From Pogonophryne albipinna (lineage: Eukaryota > Chordata > Actinopteri > Perciformes > Artedidraconidae), in the NCBI GenBank assembly GCA_028583405.1, contig JAPTMU010000032.1:831001-895000 (forward strand): a stretch of 64,000 nucleotides of DNA, read 5' to 3'. Within the stretch, counting starts at the first letter, position 1. The number at the start of each line of letters is the position of its first letter. A program made the translations under genes and the position numbers. A model generated the notes under the pieces. It searched no databases and was not told the origin of the DNA. It saw only the letters and a program-made list of their open reading frames with translations. This document shows, piece by piece, positions 56,387 through 64,000 of the stretch.

Positions 56387-57459
56387 TGCGTAGCTAACTA
56401 GTAGCGCTAGCTTTAGCTAACGTTAGCTAACGAAACGAACTGCAGAGTAAAATTGGAAAACACCGGTAATTAATTATTCTATAATTTGTAAAACTACGGT
56501 GTTAAAAACGACAATTTCAAAAATACAGATTCTAATGGTCAGATATAGATATACAGATACTAAAGATAGGCAGGTACTTGCTTTCAAGCAGAACACAGGG
56601 GAAAACAAACTTAGCGGGAGTGTTTACGTGTTCGGCGTAATGACGTACAACGGCCTCGACAATTTCTGTAGTCCTATTCAGCCACTCGGTAACAACCATC
56701 GTTTTTCAGACACGTAAACTCTTCAAAAATCACCAGTGGGGTCACTGCTGATGTATTTAATGTCATAGAACAAAACGTGATTTATCTCTTAAATTTGTGT
56801 CAACCACAGACCTTATTTCGAGCTATTTTCCAAAACCCTATGGAGAAAATGCATTGCTTTTTGACGAAGGAACCGGAAGTGCTAAAAATGCTAACTTACT
56901 TCCGGGTTTTACGACGCGTCACTGCGGTTCTCTATTGCCGTGTTTTTTAGTGTTATGAATGTGTTTGTATTTTTTGCACACCGGGACAGAGTTGCATCTG
57001 AACCTCGTTATACTCTGTGTATAATGACAATAAAAGGCTTTAACTTTATAAAAAAAAAATAAAAAGGGGGAAAAAGGGCACTTTCTCTGGAGGAAGAAAA
57101 AGGGCAGGGGCTCAAGCCCACTTTGATGTCTATGTGTGCACGTGCCTGCTCTCATCTATAGAGTGGCGAAGTCCCTCCCCTTCCGTTGGACCTCCATGGG
57201 ACCTTATTTCGGAAAAATGATGTATTGAAGTCAATGGCGAGAGAAAAGTTATCTTTCGATCCTGTTTGAATTGTGCCACGAATTACACATATGATGTTTG
57301 TCAATTTAAAAGATAATTTTGCAAGTAAAACTTTGAAGTAACACTTTTTTGTGTGAAACCGCTCAATGAACTACATCTCTGGTCTCGCACAACAACACAC
57401 GTCACCAAGATGGCCGTCACTACTGTCTTGCCAAACTATCACTATCACCACAATGAAAC

Positions 57460-58778
57460 CAGGGCTGCCAACATTTTAGTTCAGCTTGGAGTGAGTTTTT
57501 TTTTTGGTGAACCGAAAAAAGAAACTTTCATGTGTACAGTGTTACAAATGTATTGAACATGTACAAACTAGGGTTTCCCATTAATGTACCGGGCGCTACA
57601 GTGGAATACGCACATACACAGTGTACCCGCGACTCTTACAATGAAGGCGATAATCAGCTCACAGCATATAAAATGGCATATAGGTGTAAGCAGAGGTAAA
57701 GTGCTATTTTATAAGTGGGGAGGGGTCCTCACCTCCGGGGGGTCCGGGGGCATGCTCCCCCGGGAAGATTTTTGTTTTAAATATTGAAGTTAAATGCATC
57801 AACCTGGTGCATTTTGAGAGCAAAATGAATTTCTGGTAAACAGATTTTCTTTTTCTTTATGGATATTTTACAAATCACTCACCTTTTAAACTGTATTCTT
57901 GTTTTACTGTCACATAGTAGGCCTATTTCATAACTGTTTTTCATTTATTCTCATAAATGGTGACCAAAATGTTTGAGACCCACTGAGATAACTAGGCTAA
58001 AGTTAACTATCTAAACAGAGTCCCTTACCTCACTGAGCTGTAGTTATCTCTCAGTCTGACAGGACAGAGCTCTCCCTCTCCTTGTTTTAGAAACAGCTTC
58101 TAATATCCGTTAAGCTAACCAGATGCTAACAACAACAATGCAAATAGTGAGTTAGGTAGAAACATACTGTATAATAGTAAAGTTATTTAAGATGATGCCA
58201 TATTTATTGAAGATTTTAGATTTTAAGATTTTACGCTGTAGTATGACACACAGGAGACTATTGATGTGTGTAGTGAGTTTGGTAGAAATAAGCTGTATAA
58301 TAGTGATTGAATATTATTATATTCTCTTTTTTGGGAGTTGCACTTTGCAGACGGTCGCTGAGCACTCGTTTCTTCTCCAGCTGCAGATAGAGACCAATGT
58401 AATGTGTCCAGCTTGGAGGACGGCGCGTATTGGCTTTTTATTTTTTGGATCAAAATGTGATTGTAGTTTGTTGTCAACCTTACCACGGTACTTAGGAGAC
58501 GTCATTTGTGTCTGAATAACGTTTTGTTCATGAGTTATTGATCCGTGAAATCAGAATCTCACAATATCGTTCCAACTTTACTGAACTAAGCCAGAAGACC
58601 GTCTCATTTCGTAGACCGCTCGGTTTGCTGTTCCTTCACTTTATTTTTATCTTTATATAGGCCTACATTTATTTTGGACGAAGACTTTGCGTGAGGAAAG
58701 GCAAGTGTGGCGTCAGTGCGTGAGATATGGGTTAATTGCGTGACTCTCACGCTCAATGCGTGAGTGTTGGCAGCCCTG
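57460..58778. mobile_element. CAGGGCTGCCAACA-terminus hAT-like element
   Basis: CAGGGCTGCCAACA at 57460 is mirrored by TGTTGGCAGCCCTG ending at 58778, with ATGAAAC directly repeated at 57453-57459 and 58779-58785 (7 bp readable, 8 expected for hAT). The right subterminal block GAGTCACGCAA / CTCACGCTCAATGCGTGAG is typical of this family. The interior includes a minus-oriented piece of the CAGGGGCG family (57575-58140). No transposase was recognised. Confidence 0.72.
57575..58140 (-). mobile_element. Fragment of CAGGGGCG hAT family (copy a)
   Basis: Shares GTTTCCCATTAATGTACCG, GGTCCGGGGGCATGCTCCCC-CGGGAAGAT and TTGAAGTTAAATGCATCAA with 63455-63780 and with the inverse of 21190-21440. Its other end (58020-58140) is the reverse complement of 59200-59320 and 59930-60015, so it is the same family as copy b but without the solo LTR. 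Confidence 0.65.
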
Positions 58779-59324
58779 ATGAAACACGTCCAGAAGAATG
58801 TCATGCAAAGCTGCCTGCCTGCCTGCCTTTGATTCTCTCTGAACTGCCTGATCTTTTTAATGTTCAATGTTAACCATTTGTGCAGATAGCATGAAGTAGA
58901 AAAGATTGCCGATGCTAATGTAGCGTTAGCGTTAGCATCTCTCCCCCGGGGGCATCTGGGCTTAAACGGTGTATTATAGAATGATCACACCCATGGGCGT
59001 AATTTCCACTGGGGACAGGGGGGACATGTCCCCCCCACTTTTCAAAATCCCGTTTGTGTCCCCCCCACTTTTCAAATGTGTTTATTATTTTTACGCATGC
59101 GGTCATCGTCTCTGTGTGTGTGGCACGAGCGCATTTTGGGTGAGTGCGAGAGAGACAGTGAGAGAGACAGAGGCAGAGAGAGAGACAGAGAGAGTTATGG
59201 GGGTTGTTGTTAGCATCTGGTGCTAGCTCGGAGCTAACGGAGATTAGAAGCTGTTTCAACAATAAGGAGAGGGAGAGCTCTCTCCTGTCGGACTGAGAGG
59301 CTGAGATAACGTCAGCTCAGGGAG

Positions 59325-59928
59325 TGTTACGACCCTGGTCGTTATGTGTATTGTGTGTAGAGACTTTTCCCTCCTCCTGTGTCTGTGTGTGTGAGCAAGC
59401 AGGTGGTGCCCGTTAGCTGATTAGCTACCTTCAACAGGCTGATTGGTCCACCTGAAGAAGAGGGGAGCATTTAAGCTGCAGCCATGCAGTCACTCTGCCG
59501 CTCTCTCCGACTCAGCTTCGCCTGCTCCCAACTGTTGCGTATTTGTATCTGTCCTTTTGTACTTCTGTCCTGGTATATTTTGTAAACCTTGGAAGGATAG
59601 ACATAACTTTAACCTGTCCTTGTTGGACACGCCTTAAGTCTACGTGAAAGTGTAAAGCCCTTTTTCTTTTGGTTGGTTCTCGTTTTCTCCTGTTTTTACG
59701 TCAGTGTAGGTAAGAGTCCTGTATGTTTATTTTCTTATTTGTTAGGCAAGATTTTTGTGTTCAGAGATTTGTTTATTTTTGTGGGTTGTTGCACTTAAAA
59801 AGAAAACGTTGGTAATTAAATTTACCAAAAGGCATTCACTGTCTCATTGTCTATGTTCTTGGGAGTGGGAAAAGAGGAGAGGGGGCACATTTTATGCTGC
59901 GATAAGGTTCCCCTATCTGGGCGTAACA
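59325..59928 (+). mobile_element. Solo LTR, 604 bp, 5-bp TSD GGGAG
   Basis: Starts TGTTACGACCC and ends GGGCGTAACA, with perfect GGGAG duplications at 59320-59324 and 59929-59933. The flanks rejoin into the sequence seen uninterrupted (inverted) at 57990-58045. Inner features: GAGCATTTAAGCTGCAG as a weak TATA-like word near 59466 and a transcribed-looking CCTGCTCCCAACTGTTGCG block. Length, TG...CA ends and 5-bp duplication fit a Ty3/Gypsy-type LTR retrotransposon. No internal coding region is present. Confidence 0.88.
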
Positions 59929-60039
59929 GGGAGGTAAAGGACTCGCTGAGCGATTAGATTGTAAACTTTAGTCTAAGTTATCTCAGTGGGTCTCAAAAGG
60001 TTTGGTCATTTATGTAAACAAATATTTCCATCTATTTAA

Positions 60040-60422
60040 AGGTGGGGTAGGTAATTTTGGAGAAACCAGCTCGAGTGCGCTAGAATTTGAAAATACACAG
60101 CCGGTAAAAAATCTGCCACTTCCTTACAGAGCCCCTCCTCCAACACACACGAACGTGCACATGACCAATGAGGGCACAAGATAAGTTTGTGCACAGATGG
60201 AAGGCTGACAGGCAGGTAGGCCATCCAGTTATTTTAGCCGGGCCGGCTCAGATGATTGGTCGTGCTTTTTACAGTACTACGGCTTCCACAGATGACATAT
60301 TTGTATGGATTTGTTGTCAAAGCACTTCAGATATTCATTGCTATCGGGATGTTAAGCGCATTCCATGGAATATAACAAAAAGTGTATCTTGAGCTGGTTT
60401 CTCAAACGTACCTACCCCACCT
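60040..60422. mobile_element. 383-bp MITE with TTAA duplication
   Basis: AGGTGGGGTAGGTAATTTTG-GAGAAACCAGC at the left is mirrored by GCTGGTTTCTC-AAACGTACCTACCCCACCT at the right. TTAA flanks both ends (60036-60039, 60423-60426). The target choice indicates a piggyBac- or Kolobok-type transposase acting in trans. It is non-coding. Confidence 0.88.
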
Positions 60423-61548
60423 TTAATATAGTTGTTAAAAATAAGTTAATAAATCATTCCACTGTGTGCTATAGGTCAGTAAAAAATTAAAAACACAGTT
60501 TGAAAGGGGAGTGATTAGTAAAATATGCATAAATAAAAAGAAAGAATGCAGACTAGGTAAGCTAAAGATAGGAGAGAGGAGTATATCAATGATGTGTTAT
60601 TGGTTGTGAGCATATTATAATGGTTTTTGGAGTATTGAAATATATACAGTTTTGTTTCATATGAGTGTTGAGAGCTGTATCCATAAATCTCTTAATTTGT
60701 GCACCAGATTGATGCCTTTAACTTCAATTTAAAGAAAACAAATCTTCCCAGGGGTGCATGCCCCCGGATCCCCCTAGAGGATGTGAGGTCATCACAAATA
60801 AAACAGGCTCACATGGAGAGGATACTAGATAAGTTTGCGCACTCATTATATACACTACACATTTGTCTTGGATTTGTTAACACCATAGTCCCTAATATAT
60901 TTGTAGAAAGGCAGGAAATGGAATTAAATCGAGAACAATGTTTCATTGCGGAGGACCTTCTGTTTTGTGTCCCACACACCTCTCAAACCAAAGTTACACC
61001 CTTGATCACACCGGTGTGACAGTACTCTTCAAAGGGTTCACGAAATATGACTACTACTCTTACTGTACTTACTACATTTTGGGTTACTTAATGTTACTTC
61101 ATGTTAAGGCTAATAAAAATGACAAGGCTAAGGCTGTAATGCTAACTAACGTGCTCACTTACGCGACTCTGGGATTTGTAGTCTTTCTAGTTGCGTATTT
61201 TGCATCGTCTTATATTTCAACAGTTTTACGACAAACTGTGACTTTTTTGACATGGAAATGATTTTTTAAGATTGACAAACATCATATGTGTAATTCATGG
61301 CACAATTCATCCAACACACACGAAAGATACGTTTTCTCTCCCCAATGACTTCAATACATAATTTTTCCGAAATAAGGTCCCATGGGTCGGAAGTAGATGG
61401 GCGGGACTTCGCCTCTCTACATACATATATCTTAGCTCTTAGCTTGACTCGTTGAGTTAGCATGTATGCTAACTGGACATGCTCGCTCAGTTAGCATACA
61501 CACATATATATATATATTATGTATGTATTCCATATAGTATGTAATTAT

Positions 61549-62477
61549 TAGGGCTGTCAAGTTAACGCGTTAATAACGCGTTAATGCAAAAAAAAATAAC
61601 GCCACTAATTATTTTAACGCGATTAACGCATGTGTATTTTTTGTCCTCGGCCGCCCCCCGTAGTTTCAGAGCGCATCGAGTTTAAAATACCATCTACAAG
61701 CTGATGCTGACAGCCCCGCTCCTGCTGCCCGCTTGTGGCAGACCACACTTCCACGCTCACCGGCAGGCACCGACTGGCCATCGGGAGGACCGGGAGGGTG
61801 TGTGTATGTGTGGCATGAGCGAGCGAGCGAGAGAGAGAGAACGTGCACACCTTACGTGTATTGTTGTTGTTAGCATCTGGTGCTAGCTAGCTGCGCTAAC
61901 GGATATAAGGAGCTGTTTCAATGAAAACAGAGGAGCGACATTTCGCCGACAACTGCGCCGAGCACTTGACTTTATGCAGGAAGCCAGACAGTGGGACATT
62001 GTACGAACAGTCAGCACACTCAGCACGGATAGTGCGCGCAACATGATTGCAGCGTCCAGGCAGTTCCCGTTCGAGCATATGCCTTGAGTTGCACAGAGCT
62101 CCAACGATCCATCACAGTGTCTCTCCACACACACACACACACACACACACCCACACACACACACGCACACGCACGCGCGCACACACACACGCACTCTGTA
62201 TTGTATGAGAGAGGTTCCAGGTTGAATTGAGGTGGATATTTTTAATGTTCAGAGGTTATGTTTAATAGTCATGAAAATATTTGTCATTGATAAAATGATA
62301 ATAAACAAACATTTGCATAAAGCATATTTGTCCACTCATATATAAGAGTATTAAAAACTTAAAATATCCCTCTAAGGTACATTTAGAACAGATAAAAAAT
62401 GTGCGATTAATCGCGATTAACTATGGACAATCATGCGATTGATCGCGATTAAATATTTTAATCGACTGACAGCCCTT
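61549..62477. mobile_element. 929-bp hAT-like element (8-bp TSD GTAATTAT)
   Basis: TAGGGCTGTCAAGTTAACGC at the left and GACTGACAGCCCTT at the right, with perfect GTAATTAT at 61541-61548 and 62478-62485. Subterminal blocks are repeated TTAACGCG/CGCGATTAA words, a hallmark of a widespread fish hAT family. It includes a (CA)n run at 62125-62190 and a GTTAGCATCTGGTGCTAGCT block shared with 59203. No transposase. Confidence 0.92.
62125..62194. repeat. (CA)n/(CG)-interrupted microsatellite
   Basis: About 33 CA-type dinucleotides with GC interruptions inside the 61549 hAT element. Confidence 0.9.
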
Positions 62478-62639
62478 GTAATTATATCTAAAAACACAAG
62501 ACGTTAATTACCTGTACTCAGTGCGCCATATTGTCTGTTGTCTGTTCTCTGTAAAGCTCCATGTCTAATTAAATATCCTTGTGTCAGCGTCTCAAGTGTT
62601 GGGCGCGCTCTCTTCTGACCATATTTGGAAGTACAACTT

Positions 62640-62935
62640 CCTACAACTTCCTACAGGTTCAACCTCCACCGGCTGCGGCTGCAGCTGGACCCTTCTCTCA
62701 AAAGGTGGGCCATTTTGACTTCATGCTCCAATGAGCAGCTCTCATAGGAAAGAACGAGACCCCGCCTCCCACGCTGTATCCAGTTCTTATTATACATCCT
62801 TGGGTGATACTAGGCTTGTTTGAGATGAGCTGCGTCTCGCCTCGAAAGTAGACGAGAATAGCCGATTGCAGCCGGGGGAGGTCTCAAAAAGCTTGTCTGA
62901 AGCAAGCCCCCAGGAAGTGTGCCGGACTCTGATGA
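62640..62935. repeat. AGGCTTG-family end plus inverted GGATGTATAATAAG block
   Basis: 62730-62800 is the reverse complement of 27160-27236 and 31373-31440 (CCGCCTCCCACGCTGTATCC). 62815-62905 is another AGGCTTGTTTGAGA left end with GGGGGAGGTCTCAAAAAGCT. It is truncated after about 90 bp. Confidence 0.6.
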
Positions 62936-63202
62936 AAATATTCGTTGTGTCCAAACGGCGTTAATACAATTTCCGTATCAGTCCGTGACGTCATTGGGCC
63001 CAGAAAGACTTTTCCCCATTGACTAACACTGGGAAAGAAACGTCTGTAAATCAGCGGCTAATTTTTTTTAAACTAAATAAACTACCCAGTATGAACAATT
63101 GTATAGCCCTTATTATAATCATTAGGTACTTAAAGTTGTAAAATGCACTAAAAGCCGAATCTAGATTTGTTTTCTGTCTCCATTAATTCTACTGAGCCGA
63201 GG

Positions 63203-63305
63203 TTGCGGTCCAATAGTCAATTTAGCTTAGGAACCTTCCTAACCGAGTGAAATTACCCGGAAGTACGTGAGTGGCAGCCATGATAAGTGCCGTTCCAATT
63301 ATCTA
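63203..63305 (+). mobile_element. Truncated GGTTGCGTTCC-family end
   Basis: GGTTGCGGTCCAATAGTCAA through CCGTTCCAATTATCTAGA matches the first 100 bp of elements A-C and then stops. Confidence 0.7.
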
Positions 63306-63307
63306 GA

Positions 63308-63365
63308 TCAGTGGTTCCCAAACTTTTTCTTTCAGGCCCCCCCTTTGGAGAAAAAAAAACACAAG
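63308..63365 (+). mobile_element. hAT terminus (CAGTGGTTCCCAAACTTTTT)
   Basis: A phrase typical of one end of a large vertebrate hAT family, followed by a GGCCCCCC block. Only this end was recognised. Confidence 0.55.
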
Positions 63366-63454
63366 TCAGGCTCAGTGGTGACGCCAGAGATTTGTTTTGG
63401 GGGTGCTGTGGGGTAGCTTGACGTTTCATAGAGGGTGCTCAAACATTAAGGGTT

Positions 63455-63790
63455 TCCCATTAATGTACCGTTCGCTACAGAGGAATGTTCTACTGCAACA
63501 CTCCCCACGCAAATACACAACGTACCCGCAACTGTTACAATGAAGGCTCGATAATCAGCTCACGGCATATAAGTGAAAGCAGGGGTAAAGTGCTATTTTT
63601 ATAGGTCGTGTGTGGACCTTACATAGGGGGGTCCGGGGGCAAGCTCCCCCGGGAAGATTTATTTTTAAATATTGAAGTTAAATGCATCAATCTGGTGCAC
63701 TTTGAGAGCAAAATGAAGAGATCTATGGATACCTCTCTCAACACCCATATGAAACAGAACTGTAAACAGATTTCCTTTTTCTTTATTTTT
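63455..63790 (-). mobile_element. Fragment of CAGGGGCG hAT family (copy e)
   Basis: Parallel to 57575-57860 and inverse to 21100-21440 (GTCCGGGGGCAAGCTCCCCC-GGGAAGAT; CAACACCCATATGAAACAGA). Truncated at the hairpin that follows. Confidence 0.65.
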
Positions 63791-63794
63791 AAAA

Positions 63795-63925
63795 CATCAC
63801 AACATAAGACAACAAATACACGCAGCATACATACTTAGGAATAAGGAATAAAGGAATAAGGAATTCCTTTATTCCTTATTCCTAAGTATGTATGCTGCGT
63901 GTATTTGTTGTCTTATGTTGTGATG
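63795..63925. repeat. Near-perfect 131-bp hairpin
   Basis: The left arm from CATCACAACATAAGACAACA to AAAGGAAT is exactly mirrored by the right arm ending TGTTGTCTTATGTTGTGATG, with arms of about 63 bp and only about 5 bp between them. No mismatch was seen in the arms. Confidence 0.92.
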
Positions 63926-64000
63926 CTTTTATTTTTTGTTTTGATGGCACCCTTGAAAGGGAGAAGCATTTATTATTATCTCATTGTACATGTATAATGA

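Larger units (their letters stand above)
49982..56933. mobile_element. ISL2EU-like DNA transposon (AT target duplication)
   Basis: Ends AGAGAACCGCAG...CTGCGGTTCTCT, with inverted repeats continuing through GTCGTAAAACCCGGAAGTAA and AGCTCGAAATAAGGTCTGTG (about 150 bp), are flanked by AT at 49980-49981 and 56934-56935. It carries two genes: a SWIM-finger/YqaJ-nuclease gene on the plus strand and the first exon of a THAP-domain protein on the minus strand. Known of the family: ISL2EU elements duplicate 2 bp and encode a transposase plus a YqaJ-like nuclease. Most of the transposase gene is missing. Insertions inside are a hAT-like element (50649-53210) and a truncated L2 (53428-54509). About 4.5 kb is the element's own sequence or other old repeats. 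Confidence 0.78.
58992..60790 (+). mobile_element. CATGGGCG-terminus hAT-like element (copy b), doubly interrupted
   Basis: Begins CATGGGCGTAATTTCCACTG and GGACATGTCCCCCC, a common hAT end in fish. It continues with GTTAGCATCTGGTGCTAGCT, then is interrupted by a solo LTR (59325-59928) and a TTAA MITE (60040-60422). It ends near TCTTCCCAGGGGTGCATGCC-CCCGG (60745-60790). The right outer end is not resolved. Confidence 0.6.
57160..61418. mobile_element. Second AGAG-terminus element (AGAGTGGCGAAGTCCC), 4.3 kb
   Basis: AGAGTGGCGAAGTCCCTCCC at the left is mirrored by GGGCGGGACTTCGCCTCTCT at the right. The inverted repeat continues about 170 bp (CATGGGACCTTATTTCGG-AAAAATGATGTATTGAAG; ACGAATTACACATATGATGT). 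It shares the AGAG start and a CCTTATTTCG word with the ISL2EU-like element, so it is probably a non-autonomous relative. Flanks AT and AC make the 2-bp duplication uncertain. The interior is mostly hAT copies, a solo LTR and a MITE. Confidence 0.65.

Noticed and set aside
59325..59928. Possible complete LTR retrotransposon or endogenous retrovirus
   Set aside because: Only one LTR is present, with direct 5-bp duplications on both sides; there is no gag or pol sequence nearby.

Overview
The window is nuclear DNA of a bony fish, most likely a spiny-rayed teleost. The evidence is two vertebrate genes with GT-AG introns and a dense fish-type transposon load: L2 and Rex1-like LINEs, Tc1, hAT, DIRS, ISL2EU-like, TTAA-target elements and a Ty3-type solo LTR. 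There are no bacterial operons, CRISPR arrays, rRNA genes or recognisable tRNA genes.

Host genes. Both lie on the minus strand in the first 27 kb. fah (fumarylacetoacetate hydrolase, last step of tyrosine breakdown) is represented by exons 1-5 (13142 down to 10057, residues 1-152). Its remaining exons are not visible and should lie beyond base 1, so intron 5 would span the two L2 copies at 1-6523 and 8390-9637. rwdd3 (RSUME, an RWD-domain SUMO-pathway cofactor) is complete in five exons from 27009 down to 15566, with a candidate 12-nt microexon at 24845-24856.

Region by region. 1-6.5 kb: near full-length L2-type LINE, split by a composite hAT-like element. 6.5-9.6 kb: old repeats and a second L2-type fragment. 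10-13.3 kb: fah. 15.5-27 kb: rwdd3, whose introns hold a 1.7-kb palindromic element, a Rex1-like LINE carrying a TTAA element, and an inverted-repeat element with 3-bp target duplications. 27.1-31.6 kb: a cluster of AGGCTTGTTTGAGAC-terminus elements. 31.7-33.2 kb: second copy of the composite hAT. 33.2-45.1 kb: three copies of a GGTTGCGTTCC-terminus element (two direct, one inverted), hosting a TTAA element, a 5.9-kb decayed DIRS retrotransposon with large tandem arrays, and an internally deleted hAT with a 161-codon open frame. 45.9-49.8 kb: composite hAT inside Tc1 inside a 3-bp-duplication element. 50.0-56.9 kb: ISL2EU-like transposon with a SWIM plus YqaJ-nuclease gene and a THAP first exon on the other strand, itself invaded by a hAT and an L2. 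57.2-61.4 kb: a second AGAG-terminus element enclosing hAT copies, a solo LTR and a TTAA MITE. 61.5-64 kb: more hATs, repeat fragments and a near-perfect hairpin.

Beyond the two host genes almost everything is transposon in origin, nested up to four levels. Nesting order and target duplications let the order of insertion be read directly. Family names come from motif and terminus recognition by eye, since no database search was possible.
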